Assembly: GCA_021234155.1 (NCBI GenBank) | Contig: JAJEKV010000102.1 | Span: forward strand, 2,040,456 to 2,104,455 | Length of the DNA stretch: 64,000 nucleotides | Direction: 5' to 3' | From: Isoetes taiwanensis | Taxonomy: Eukaryota; Streptophyta; Lycopodiopsida; Isoetales; Isoetaceae | Part shown: one piece after another, positions 32,651 through 45,340 of the stretch | Layout: the number at the start of each line of letters is the position of its first letter | Position numbering within the stretch: position 1 is the first letter of the stretch | The notes under the pieces: model-generated | Told to the model about the DNA's origin: nothing | Seen by the model: the letters and a program-made list of their open reading frames with translations, nothing else | Databases searched by the model: none | Translations under genes and position numbers: made by a program

Positions 32651-35193
32651 GCGGACCCCCACACTAGAGCAACAGACAGACCAGTTGACTTCGCTATTAC
32701 GGGATGCAGCGGACAGGTGCTTTGGCAGATCCCCCCCGCGTCGCCGCTCAGGGCCAGCATCATTTCCGCGTAACCGATGGTTTGATGCAGAGTGTAAAGA
32801 ACGCAAGCGCCAGCTCCGTCACATTCTAGATCCAGGTACCCGCTTGCATAGTACTGCGCCCATCTGAAGGAGACAAAGGCGCGGTACCTTGCCAGGCATC
32901 AGGGGGAGATGTTCGGCTTGCTAGACACTCATCCTCGAACCTTTTGGCGCAGAGTGCTTGAAGGCCAGCCCAGCCTCGGGGGGACATCACACCGCGGGCG
33001 GTGGGGAAGTGCCGGCAGCTCTATGACCCACCGAGGGGACGCGTATGCCCATACCCCCACAGGGATGGCCCCCATTGGTTCTCAGGGAGGAGGATGTTGT
33101 GGAGGGCCTGTAGCGAGGTAGCTAATGGGAAGGCAGCTGAACTTCGATGGTATGCAGTAGCGAGTTACTCAAATGGGCAGGGCAGCCAGCCGTGCCGATC
33201 CTCACTACCATTCAACAGTGAGCATTGCGGGAAGGTTTCCCCACGACAATGGGCTACAAGTAGGGTTATCCCCATTCACAAAGGCGGGCGACCCACAATC
33301 GTCCGGCCAATTCTGGGGACGATCATGGTCGATTCGGTATTTGCCAAACTGTTGGTGGCATTCTCGGCGGCCGATTGACCCTACGGGCGGCGTGATGTCG
33401 CGAGCCCTCATACAAGCGAGGCTTTAGACCCCGCCACTCAACGATTGACCATATCTTTACTGCGGGCCGATTGAAGGCAGTAGGAACCATCGGCGGGGAC
33501 TTGTATTCTTTGCTTTGTGGACTTCAAGGCTTTTGATCACGGTCCCAGGAAAAGCTATGGGCTAGACTGCGTCAAGCTGGGGCTGCCGCTGCCTGTGCGA
33601 ATGTTATATACAAGGCTGTATGAGAGTTGTTTTGGCGGGGATCGGTCGGCGGGCCAAGCATTCACCGTAGTATCGGGGTCCGCCAGGCTGCCCCCTCTTA
33701 CCAACACTTTTGGCCTCTACATTGATCGGTTGGAGCCACAGCTTCTGCGAGCATGGGGGTGACATCTGACTTTTTGCACGGGTCATCCGCCCGGCTCATC
33801 TATGCGGACGATGTTGACCTTCGGCCCACACCCGGAAGCTATGCGGTCTCATCCGGATGCCCTAGACACATTCTGGAGACTCTGACACATCTTGGCGTGA
33901 ATCGGCCAAGACCGGAGTGGTTTTCATATCCTCTTCACGCCACCCCACCTCCTCCCGCACACTCACATATCGGGGGACACTGTAGAGGTCACGCCCACCT
34001 ACAAGTACCTAGGGGTGGAGTTCCCTCGCTCTGTTGGGAGGCGTCCATCCGCTTATGGGTGACGGCCAGGCTGGAAAGCGCTTTTTTATGCCATGCGAGA
34101 ACAATGATCACCGGCAGAGCTCTATGATTGGGGCCATCAGTCACATCTGTTTCGGGCACTGGTCGAGCCTGGCCCTTCTTACATGCGAGGTCGAGGTTTG
34201 GGGCCCTGGTCGTCTCTTTGGCGACTGGAATGTCTTGGAGCGGTGCATTACATTTTTTGCACGGGCACTTGGGGTGAAACCTTCCCCCTATCGATTCTGC
34301 TTCGCAGAAAAATCGGATTCTTGCCGCCGCAAGCAGCCCTTGATAGACACATCGCCTATTTTCGAAAAAGTGGTTAATATGGGTGATGTTGAGCTCCCGC
34401 GACCGCTTACGCTGTGGCAATGGGCCCGCAGCGGCTCAGGGCCTATTGGAGGGGTAAGAGAGATCAGTGGTTCGCCAGATGGAACGTGCAGGAGCGCATG
34501 TGCGTGCAGGTGGACACAAAGGCCGATCGTGACAGCCTGCGGGAGTACCTGGACGCTTGCTTCCTTGGCAAGCTCTGGGACCCCGGCGCTCTAGAGCGTG
34601 TCAAACGCCCATTACAAAGAGCACATCAACCCAGCGGCTCTACCTGCGCTCCCAAATGCCCTTGAAAAAGCGCACTCATTGCCTCCATTCGACAGTGTCC
34701 ACCATCTTCGCATCGAGATGGGCGGTGGATTGGGGAGCCCCCGGGACAAAGCTCGGCTTCTTTGTCAAACGGGTGCCATTGAGGATGAGTCTCACACTTT
34801 CCAGAGTTGCCCAGCATTCAGTCAGATCCGGGCCAGATACGCTCCCTTAGTACGGCCGGACTTGCCCCTACATTTGCTGATGAACACACCGCCACAAGAT
34901 GTGCTCGGGTCGTACATTCAGGAGGTACTAGATCTGCGAGCTCACCCCCGGCTGCCCGCCGTCGGGGCACTACGGGTGCGGTGCATGAGTGTATATATTT
35001 GTGTGTTTTTGCATTTTGTATATTAGAACAGTTTGTCAGCAGGCTGATTGCTGCCACGGTTTTTCCCTCGAAAACCCTTCGGGGCGGGGGGTTTTTTAAT
35101 CCGGGTAGTAATCCGCTTGCTGCGCTTTTGTATTGGGTCCCATAGACCGATTGGTCTCCGTGGACGATAAAAATACCTTCCTTCCTTCCTTCT
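32651..35193 (+). pseudogene. LINE-A segment 3: reverse transcriptase, zinc knuckle, 3' UTR
   Basis: After GCGGA the LINE continues with a linker (NRWFDAECKERKRQLRHIL). RT blocks follow: TSRVIPIHKGGRPTIVRPI (about 33260), FVDFKAFDHG (about 33515) and LIYADDVDL with the catalytic YADD at 33801-33812. Towards the C-terminus RLLCQTGAIEDESHTFQSC gives a CCHC-like knuckle (about 34750-34810), and LGSYIQEVLDLR ends the protein. Several one-base shifts break the frame. The 3' UTR carries a small hairpin (AGACC/GGTCT) and ends in (TTCC)n at 35176-35193, not poly-A. The clade is unresolved: APE type, YADD box, no RNase H seen. Confidence 0.88.
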
Positions 35194-35551
35194 TAATGAT
35201 CGTTATTGTTGCAAGGTAATTTTTCCTTTATAGTGATGCAACAGATCTTTGTTTTGTTTCATTTTCTTCTCTTTGCATTGTTTCCTCTTCTTTTCAAATA
35301 CAAACAGGGATTCCCCTTCGCTCAATGAAACATTCTCAAGGTCCACTTCTAACTTTTTTTTACAGAAATCCCAATACATGAGCAGTCTTTTAGTTTCTTA
35401 AGATAGTGGTTGCTGTTTAGCCCTCTATTTTTTAACTCTTATTTCCAGCATTGTTTTCCTGCTTTGCACATAGCCATAGGCATAGCCAACCACAGGACAG
35501 TCTTGGTCACAACCATCCCATATTAAATAATAACAACCCGCCAAGTATATT
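35194..35551. other. Spacer between LINE-A and LINE-B
   Basis: AT-rich sequence with no recognised gene. Because LINE-B is 5'-truncated and probably inserted separately, this may be the original target DNA to the right of LINE-A. Confidence 0.4.
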
Positions 35552-37607
35552 AGAGATTGTGTCTTCTGTCCTGCAAGCGGAGTTGCTCAAGTGGGCAGGA
35601 CAGCCCATGGTGCACGTCCTTGTCGTGACCGTTCAACGAGGCGCCGCAAGAGGGTTTTCCCGTCATGGACCACAAGCGTGGTTGTTCCGATCTACAAGGC
35701 GAGACCCACACCGTCCGTACCAACTACCAACCATCATGGTCACTTTCGGTGTTTGCCAAGCCGTCGTGCGGCGGACATTCTTGAACAAGAGTAACCGATG
35801 GGCGGAGGTAGCGGAAGTCGAGCACTTACCCAAATTAAAGCTTCCGACCGACATTCGACCATTGATCACATCTTCACACTCGGGGCCTTGGTCGAGGACA
35901 ACAGAACCGTCGGGAGGACCTCAGATCTTGCTTTTGTGGACTTTGCAAAAGCTTTCGACCTGCCACTCGGGAAAAGTTGTGGGCTGAGATTGCACCATCC
36001 GGGCTCCATATGGATCTCTGAAACGCATGATCGTGACGAGAGCTGCACCGTGCCGCATGCAACCTAAGGACGGTCATTTGCCAAAGAGCATTGGAGTTAG
36101 GCAAGGTTGTCCTCTCTCACCCACACTCGTTGGACTTTACATTGACCCGGTTGGAAGCCCGGCTTTGCCGCCAATGGGGGACGGTATCTGACTCTTGCAC
36201 CAGGTCATCCGCAGCTCATCTATCGCGGATGATGTGGACCTCTTGGCCCATACACTAGAGGGCATGCAGGCACACCTAGATGCCATGGACACATTCCGCT
36301 GGGCGGCGGACATGCGTGTCAACCTCGGCCAAGATTAAGGTGGTCCTCATATCCTCCTCCGTCTTCCGGCACCTCCTAAGGCCACTTATCAGTCAAGGAT
36401 GGTAGAGGTCACACCCACTACAAGTACACGGAGGTGGAATTTCCGTCCTCAATGTATTGGGATGCATCCATTCGCCTTGGTGACCGCAGTTGGAAAGCGT
36501 TATGCATAATGCAAAACAATAGTCCACAGGCGTAGTCAGTATGATTGGGGCCACCAACATTTGTTCCGAACCGGTGGAGCCCGGTTCTTCAGATGGGGTC
36601 GAGGTGTGGGACCCGGTGGTGTCTTTGGCGACTTGGAACGGCGTAGAGCAGGTCCGTAAGGCATTTTTGACGCTGCACTTGGGGTCAAGCCCTCGGTTCC
36701 ATATCGATCTTGTTGCGTGAGATAGGATTCATGCCCCCGCAGCATGCGGCCCCTCGATAGACACATTGTTTATTTCGGGAAGGTGGCGGCATGGGCGCAC
36801 TTTTCGGCTCCGTGTTGGCTTCTGGCTGGGCGATGAGCCCATAACGATTCGGGGCTTGTTGGAAGGACAAGAGAGCCAGGTGGTCGGGCCCTGAACGTGA
36901 CGCACATAGGTGCATCCAGTGCACACGAGGCGCCGGATAGGGATAGAGGGGGTACTTGGACTCTTGTTTCACGGGGAGGCTCGGGACCACCATGCTCTAG
37001 AAACGGGTAAAGATGGCACACTACAAAACAACACATAAACCCCACCCCCAGTTCGAGGCCCACGGCTCTACCCGTTCTCGATTTGCCCATGAAGAAGGCG
37101 GGATCATCGCTGATCCATTCGAGCAGGGGCCCACCATCTTCGGCTTGAGATGGGTGGGTGGGTTGGAGAGCCGCGCCCGACAACGGGCTTTGTCGGTGTT
37201 GCCGGGGGGGTTGTTGAGGATGAAAGCCATGCCTTCCGGCTGTCAGTCGGCCCTATAGTCGGTCGAGGCTCGCTACATTCTCTTGGTGCGACACAGTGCC
37301 CGCCTCGCACGCAGCTACTCAATACGCCGTCGATTCGATCCCTTGGCTCCTACCTCCAGGAGGTTTTGGATCTGCGAACTCACCTCTGCCCCCGGGCGCC
37401 TACCTGAGGTGCCAAGAATTCATGTGTATATGTATATTTGTACAGCTGCCAGCAGGCTTGTTGCTGCGACGGTTTTTCCCTCTTAAGGAGGGGTTTTTTA
37501 ATCTGGGTAGCAATGGGCTTGCTGCACCCGTGTAATTTGGGTCCCATAGGCCGATTGGCCTCCGCGGACGATAAAAGAACCTTCCTTCCTTCCTTCCTTC
37601 CTTCCTT
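35552..37607 (+). pseudogene. LINE-B, 5'-truncated sister of LINE-A
   Basis: The copy starts inside the RT domain and aligns with LINE-A from about 33100. Shared features are a GTCACTTTCGGTGTTTGCCA-type RT block, LAFVDFAKAFD (about 35930), YxADDVDLLA (36221-36245, one extra C breaks the YADD frame), LGSYLQEVLDLR near the end, and the same 3' UTR with the hairpin as AGGCC/GGCCT. The tail is (TTCC)n at 37580-37607. A 9-bp imperfect target duplication, AAG(T/C)ATATT at 35543-35551 and 37609-37617, supports the chosen ends. Many frameshifts are present. Confidence 0.8.
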
Positions 37608-39028
37608 AAAGCATATTCATGCATCCAAAACCTCAGGCAATTGTATATTAGATTTGACTGCATAGTTTCATTGTACATGTTGTACCTCTCTATACCGTGA
37701 GACACACAGTCATGAGAATAAAATAGAATATGAGGATAAGAAAGAAACTACAGATCTCAGACTCCATGTGATCTCTAATAAATTTTTAGTTGCAAGCGAA
37801 ATACAAGTATTTCTATTACCTTATTGAGCAGAATCTCGCTTTTTATGATTTTAAATAATTTTACCTCATTAATTCGTCGTGCAAGCCTGCTTTTCCAGGT
37901 GCTCATTTAAGATATGTTGGATGATGGTTACCAGCATTGATAAAGGTGGTGACCATTCCTTGCATTTTAAGTGAACTAGCATAAATGTAGTTACCAGGAG
38001 GTAACCTTTATATCATCTTCAATGACTTATATGAATCGATATTTGAAAAGTTGAGTAGATGTGTTGTTCACAATACATTCAAGACGAATAGCTGTGATGA
38101 CTGACATCTCAAAGATTATTTATTGGCATTCCTGGTAAAAAGTTTAAACAAGTTTTTTTTGGAACCATTTGAAGTCCCAAGTATTATAAAGCTATGAAAT
38201 ATATAAGCTTAAATGAATCTATAACTTCCTTGGTAAAAGACTAAAAGAATTGAAGTTTTATAGTGAATAGATAATAGAGGCCATTCTGCCTAAAGATAGA
38301 ATAACATTTTTCCTAGAAGCTAAAATGGCATTCACAAATCTATCTACCATGATGGATATTTTCAACAAAGTACGAATAATGTGTACTCTTATTATTTCAT
38401 ACACTTTGCATTCCAAAGATGTAATTGACATTTTGTGCCAAAAATATGATGACTAACCTAATCATTTGCATATGTTTATTATCCCATTCCCTAATCTTTA
38501 AAGAGCCTTATAGAATAGATCTTTGTTTAGACCACAATGATCATTCTATCCAATGTTGATTCATCACATATGTGTTTGTTGATTATGCATTTGATGGAAT
38601 TGCCACTTCTATTGGCAACAAACACACACTCCTATCAATACAGACACCCATCCATCTACACACATACCCCTACATATGTTATGCATGGTCGAGCCTATGT
38701 TTAAAGTCTCTTCCTCTTCTTCGTTCAAAAAAACACGCACGCGCATGCGCGCGCGCGAGGACACGGAGGAGAACATAATAACAAAATTATGTTCCATGTT
38801 TGAACCATACACAGAGAGAGGTTGTGTGGAGAGACATAGCCAAAACTAATTAGTCAAAAATTCTGTATAGGTATCAACTCCATATATACATGTGCCTACT
38901 AATGCATGGCAACGACGGGTACACGTTTACTACTGAGCTTAAATATTAAATACAATATTGATTTAAACTTTGGAATTTTTAAGCTCCCTTATTATTTACA
39001 GGTTTTGCCTCTCCCCAGCAATGCTATG
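37608..39028. other. AT-rich intergenic region
   Basis: About 1.4 kb without a recognisable gene. It holds a short alternating GC tract (about 38735-38757, CGCACGCGCATGCGCGCGCG) and several AT-rich stretches. Short open stretches are not supported by any motif. Confidence 0.5.
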
Positions 39029-39108
39029 CTAGGTAGTGTAATTTTACAATACAGCCTTATCATTTATACTAGGTAGTGTAATTTTGCAATACAGCCTTAT
39101 CATTTATA
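39029..39108. repeat. 40-bp tandem duplication
   Basis: CTAGGTAGTGTAATTTT...CATTTATA occurs twice head to tail (39029-39068, 39069-39108) with one substitution. It lies immediately at the gypsy insertion site. Confidence 0.9.
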
Positions 39109-39110
39109 GG

Positions 39111-41788
39111 TGTAACGGGCTTGCCAAGCTGGCCTCTCCGAGGCAGCTTAGGATCCTGTTGGTTCTATCACATTGCTACTAACACTTGACGAGGGAGATT
39201 GGACTAATTAAACATCTTATGCAAAAATAATTCCACATGTAAAGGTAAAGAATCCAATCTTTATATTCACATTCAAGATCTCACAAATATTGAAGACAAT
39301 CATAATGTACATGTATATACATCTCAAATCTTGACAATATCAAATACACAATCAATATATCTCTTAAGTATGAGAACAATCTTCAATACAAGAGCTCCTA
39401 TCATCAGAGGGCTCGCTCATCAAGGCGTCTATGGCTGCCTGATCTCCTGAATCTAATGGGAGGTCATCCCCCTCATCTGCATAAAGGTGGACCTCGTTGC
39501 CTTCAAGAGAGGGTTCCACAAAACCGGGGGTAGATCCCACACTAGACTCTACCCCCCGAAGGGACGGGCCTTCTTCCGAGCTCGACAATCCCCCAAGGCC
39601 ACTGTGAACCGGGCCTCATCCTCCAATTCACGGAGGAAATCAACACCTCCTCACGGAACTCCGCTCCCGGAGGAAATCTCCAGCTCTCTAATCCCATCGG
39701 GGCCTCTAACCCCGTGTCTGGTGGGCTCATCGGCTTCTCTACCCATCCTGCATCAAGCACACCAACCTCGGGGTTAGTCCTAAAGACTAAGTGGGGTCCT
39801 GAGCATTCTAGGAACTATGCAATCACAATACTTATAACATATCTTAACAAGCTTACCACCAATAGTCCCAATCGCATCCAACCAACCAGATTAGTAGCAT
39901 ACATATATTCCAATAATACATCATGTTCCATGCAATCTCAAAGAAGATACGTTGCCTACTCCGGCTCTAACATGCCACCCGGCTGATCCGAGGCCCCCGC
40001 AGCCAATACTGGCGGGTTTGCCTCATGTGTACACACCCATCCACAAGGCCCAAAGACTGAGGACCACTTTTAGCCATGTAGCGCGACAAAGAATCCAGCC
40101 AGGATAACAATGCCCGATGTCACGCACAAACACAACCGCAAGTCCATGCCATCGCACATGGACCCCGGCCCCCGGAGATTATGCACTTATGCAATATTTT
40201 CACATGCTTTACATGTCCTTATAACCACATTTCCTAGACATCATCATACATGATGGTAATACCAGCTAAAATAGCTCATATGCTTATCCTATGCATTATC
40301 TTTTACATATGCATTACAAATACCATACCCATGCCACATTAGCATATCACATGCATTCATATGGTACAATGATATAAATATGTATAACAACCATAATCAC
40401 ATAACATTCCCAATGCTACCTTTAGTTCCATATTAACAAGCTTGGGTCATGGATTTCCCTAGATTTAAGTCTAGCTGCAACTATAAGTGCTCCCAATTTC
40501 ATTCCCGGCCTTATGCCATACCTTGCAAATTCAGGCTTTTCACCCTCTTTCTCCCCATAGAGAAAGCTTACAACTTCCACGTTACATTATTAACGTTATT
40601 ACTTATAGGATAAGTTCCCTTTTGTTAATTCCATCGCTCAAGTTCCATATTAATGTCAATTTAAGCAAAACGGCTATGGGTTCACATTAAGTTACGTAAT
40701 TTGGGTGCGGATATTACTTGTGTTTACTAGCGTCTTCTTTAGCTTCACTAGCCAGACCCAAAACCCTAGCTAACAGTTCTATTTTCCAGGGCAACCTCTT
40801 GGCCCCTCTTATTTGAGCTTTTTAATGTTATTTTTATGTTATCCTGTTACAACCTTATGGTTATTAAATTCCAACCTTTTTATTATTTTGCTCATTATTT
40901 TCTTATTACAGGTTCTCCTTCGAAGACCCTAACTGGTGGCAACCCAGCAGCTCAACGAAGGCATCAAAGCCTTCGATTCTTGCTTGAATCCGGCCTCTCA
41001 GAGGCCTAACAGCCTAAATCGGCCCTGGTGGCCTCAGTTCCGGCCATTCCAGGTCGTTTTTAAGCTGTGGTGATGCCGTCTACTGCCCGGCTATGGCAGC
41101 TCGGCTGCAAATCAGGGTTTGTTTGGGCTTCCAACATTTACATCCCTCCTCCTATACCAATTTCGGCCATGTTCCAGCCCAATCCGGCCTGCTTCAGGCC
41201 CTACTCTGGTCACGAGGTCAGGGCTACCTGCCACAGCTAGTTACAAGAACTACAGTCTTCTTCTTCCTTCTGTCTCCTTTTCCTTAATGTATTAATCTGA
41301 ACATCCCTTGTTTATCCTCTCGTTCAATCTGCCTCTATGGCTCTTCCTTTTCTTAACACAGCATAACCTTAACCTTCAGCCTCAAAAATATTACAATACC
41401 AATTCTCCCCATTAAAATATTACCTATAAATTGCATCCTATCATTTTCATAATGAATTCTTAACCTGAATTACTTAAGCAATCACTTAAGCATACTATCA
41501 TCCCTTGTAAGCTATCAACCACCCACTGTTAAAAACGCCTTTACAATTTGTAATCACCGACACTCCAAATCTCCTTCACAGAAGCTCCTCCTCAGAAAGT
41601 TTGCCTCAGAGCAAAACCCCAATTCCTCTACAATTTAGTATTTATAAACTTCCTGTATAAACACCAGATACATACCATGTATGTATTTTCCCACTCCAAT
41701 GTCAGTTTAATGATTCCTGATAATAATCATATGAAAGTGTATCAAATTACTTACACCAATCATTTGCTAACCCGCCAGGCTCGTTACA
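39111..41788 (-). repeat. Gypsy 3' LTR (2678 bp)
   Basis: It starts TGTAACGGGCTTG and ends GCTCGTTACA. AT-rich parts are almost identical to the right LTR. GC-rich parts (about 39530-39760, 39960-40160 and 40990-41220) differ by clustered small indels and substitutions. The non-coding frames in it are duplicated in the other LTR. Confidence 0.93.
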
Positions 41789-41800
41789 ATTCTCCCCTTC
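41789..41800 (-). other. Gypsy polypurine tract
   Basis: The minus strand reads GAAGGGGAGAAT directly before the LTR start TGTAACG. Confidence 0.88.
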
Positions 41801-43270
41801 AAATCTTTAACCCATGTCCTCATGGGCGAAGCTCGTGAAATTGGCGAAGAATCCACTTTGAATCCTCCCCGCGCTATGCCTTCAATTGGACAACCTGACC
41901 ATTGGACCAAAAATCTTGTGATTGTCCGTCTTCGAAGCTTGCGTGTCTCCGTTTGCAAAATACGCTCTGGTCGGGGATATAAAAATTCATCCCTGCTTAC
42001 TAAGTCATCGTCGGCAAGCATATGCGACGGATCAAAGACGTACTTCCTCAAGTTGCTCACATGGAACACATTATGCACTCTCACATGCGAAGGCAATTCC
42101 AACCTGTAAGCGACTTTGCCGATGCGTTCCAATATCTTAAAAGGCCCCCCTGATATCTTGGAGCCCACTTTCCCGCACTCTTAAATGCCAATGAGCTCTG
42201 CTTAGGATTAATCCTTAAGAATACATACTGGTCCTTGGCGAATTCCAAAGGTTTACGCCTTTTGTTTGCATACTGCTTCTGCCTATTCTGAGCCACTGCG
42301 AGATTCTGGCGAAGTCTTCTCAACTGTGCATCCAAATCCTGGGCCACCTCATTGGCCATCTCCACATTGCAAGTAGAATCCCTCCAATTCAGCGGACATC
42401 GGCACTCTTTGCCATACATTGCCTCGAAGGGACTCATCCTAATGGATTCTTGGTACGTATTGTTATACGCAAACTCTGCCAAATGCAAATAAGAATCCCA
42501 TGCTTTAGGCTGACTTGGCACATACATTCTTAACATATCCTCTAAAACCTGATTTACTCGCTCTACTTGCCCGTCTGTCTGAGGATGGTATGCAGTGCTA
42601 GTATTCAGCTTAGTCCCCACATTTCGGAACAATCCTTGCCAGAAGTGACTCATAAACCTGGAGTCTCGATCTGAGGTAATAGTACGCGGCATACCATGCA
42701 ACCTAAAAATTTCTTTAACAAATAACTTGGAGATATCCATAGCTGTAGTCGCCGCCTTTGCTCAAGCATAAAATGTGCTTGCTTAGTCAACTGCCTACCA
42801 CAACATAAATGGCATTAAATCCTGCTCTCGTCCGAGGTAGATCTACAATAAAGTCCATGCCAATACATTCCCATTTGGACGAACGAACTTCCAATGGATG
42901 CAACTCCCCTGGGACGTTGGATCGCGAAGCTTTAACCTTCTGACATGCCAAACATTTGGCCACATACTCCTTAACCATTTTCTTCTGCCCTGGCCAAAAG
43001 AAATTAAGTGCCCTGATCTTCCTTTTGAGTCTTATGCACCCCGTGATGTCCCGCTAATGGACTATCGTATGCATCATATAAGAGCCGATCCGTAACTCCA
43101 AATCATTCTAATGCACATTCGTCCCCTTATAATACAAGACTCCATTGGATAACGAGTATTGTGGAAACTTCGGTAGACCCTAAGCTTGATACCGCAACCA
43201 CCGCCCAAAATACGGGTCTCTTGCCACTTTATCCATGAGATGAGCATCCCATTGACCCCGGAGCACACTA
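41801..43270 (-). pseudogene. Gypsy pol: integrase and chromodomain-like end
   Basis: The zinc-binding lead-in contains CLACQKVKASRS (about 42950). The catalytic core shows WECIGMDFIVDLPR (first Asp), TITSDRDSRFMSHFW (second Asp) and YHPQTDGQVERVNQVLEDMLR (Glu), then FAYNNTYQESIRMSPFEAMYG. The C-terminal GPFKILERIGKVAYRLELP and HNVFHVSNLRKY is the usual GPY/F region. It is followed by PERILQTETRKLRRRTITRFLVQWSG, which matches the start of a chromodomain. The rest of the chromodomain is in another frame. Chromodomains of this class steer insertion toward modified histones. At least three frameshifts are present. Confidence 0.9.
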
Positions 43271-44570
43271 ATAGAGGTCAAAAAGATCTACGAGACAAAG
43301 CATCTGCTATTACATTCTCCTTGCCCTATTGATACTCAATCTCAAAATCATATTCTTCTCGCAATTGCATCCATCTCCGCTGCCTATTATTCAAATCACG
43401 GTTGCTTCACAAAAATTTCAGATTTTGATGGTCAGTCTTTAATGAAAAATGACGACCTAATAGGTAGTGCCTCCATGCACGCATAAAGCATGTACAATTG
43501 CCAACATCTCCAAATCATGCAATTTGGATAATTCTGCTCACATGGCACAATTTACGAGATGTATAGGCACAAACCTTACCATTCTCGCATCAATGCTCCA
43601 CCAATAGCCTTCCCAGAGCCTCAGACCACTTGAATGGGCTGGTCCATATCAAATATCTTTAAAATAGGAGCTCGAATCAACGCCTCCTTCAATTCCTGGA
43701 AACTTTTTTCACAATTATCATTCCAAGCCAAACTAATCCCCTTCTTCAACAATGATGTGAGAGGAGCAGCAATCTTGGAGAATTTAGGAACAAATTTGCG
43801 ATAATAACCTGCAAGCCCCAAAAAAGCTCTTACCTCCTTCACGGTCTGTGGCACTGGCCAATCTTTCACAGCTTCTATCTTGGCGGGATCTGGCGCAACG
43901 CCCTCTTCAGAAATTACATGGCCCAAATACACTAATTTACGCTGTGCAAAAGAGCATTTAGACATCTTCCCATACAACTTCTCTTCTCTCAGAATACTCA
44001 AGGTCTGCCTCACATGCTGCACATGTTCATGCTGCACATGTTCTTGCAGGGTTCTCGAATAAACTAGAATATCGTCGAAGAACACCAATATGAAATTGTC
44101 CAAGAAAGGTCTAAAAACATCATTCATCAGCCGCATAAAGGTAGCAGGCGCATTGGTCAACCCAAATGGCATCACGACAAACTCATAATGGCCGTAGCGT
44201 GTCCGAAAGGCTGTCTTATAAATATCGATTCCCCTAATCCGTATTTGATGGTATCCGCCCAAGATCTATCTTAGTAAAATACTTAGCTTGACCTAACCGA
44301 TCAAACAACTCGTCTACCCCCCGGCAACGCATACCGATTTTTAATCGTGGATTTGATTAAGCATCCCAGAATCAATACAAAGCCTCAATGTGCCATCCTT
44401 CTTCTTTACAAATAAAACAGGAGCGCCAAATGGTGACGTACTAGGCCTTATAAAGCCTTGATCTAACAATCCAGCGAATTGCTTTTTCAACTCCGCCATT
44501 TCTAAGGCATGAAACCTATAAGGTGGTCTCGATGTAGGCTCGCTCCCGAATGAGCTCAATCTCATGATCT
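43271..44570 (-). pseudogene. Gypsy pol: reverse transcriptase and RNase H
   Basis: RT blocks seen on the minus strand are [36 protein letters not shown] and DGTLRLCID (44565-44341). After a broken segment come [28 protein letters not shown], the catalytic FFDDILVYS (about 44090-44065), then [20 protein letters not shown] and [15 protein letters not shown]. An in-frame 15-bp duplication gives [10 protein letters not shown] after the catalytic box. RNase H (43620-43280) is degraded to fragments. When intact this would copy the element RNA. Confidence 0.9.
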
Positions 44571-45340
44571 ACCAATCTATGAGGAGGCAATCAAGTCAAT
44601 TCCTCCGGAAATACATCCTTAAACTCATCCAACACCCGCTGCACTTCGGGGCAATAGTCTCCTCTTGCAATTCTGTCGAGCCTAGCAAGCTATCTCGTAA
44701 CACTCGCACATCCCATTCGAGCAACCTCTTCTCGAAAGTTGCTTCTTAAGCCCCTTCCAAGTCAATGGAATGATGGCACACGATGAAGCTAGCCCTTCCA
44801 ACACATGCTCTTTCCCATCCGGACTAGAACAACGAACTAGTTGCCTAGCGCACTCAATGCGAAAGCACCCCACCGCCTCAACCATGACATTCCAAGTATG
44901 GCATCATACTTTCCAAGGCCTATGACCTCAAAATCAGCATGGGACACCATATTCCCCACCTTGAATTCAAGGCACCGACCATAGCATCGATGGCTTAACC
45001 TTGCCATCGGCTAGCTCTACATACCTCAGAGCCGCTTCAATCGCATGCAAATTTAACTTAGCAAGCAATCTTGGGGAAATAAAGCTATGGGTACTTCCAC
45101 AATCAATAAGAAAACAACTGAGCATCCATCAATAGTACCGGGACGCGAATAACAAAGAAATTGACCATCCACATTGCCCTTGCTCCACCGCAGCATACAT
45201 GTGCATAGTCTCGATGAGGGCGGGTCTCGGATGGTAACAGCCCGTGCTTCTCCTCTTCCCCTGATCTCTCGCTGCCCCTGACCTGCTGTCTTCCTTCCAT
45301 AACCTCTACCACGGCCACCTCGGTCCCACGCCATGGGCCA
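44571..45340 (-). pseudogene. Gypsy pol: aspartic protease region
   Basis: LIDCGSTHSFIS is encoded at about 45075-45113, the Asp-Cys-Gly version of the active site typical of gypsy proteases. It is followed by PRLLAKLNL. The frame then breaks repeatedly up to the RT, with no long open stretch. Confidence 0.8.

Noticed and set aside
4979-35209. TTATTGT at 4979-4985 and 35203-35209 as the LINE-A target duplication
   Set aside because: The right copy is separated from the tail end by nine bases and the match is short and AT-rich, so chance is likely.
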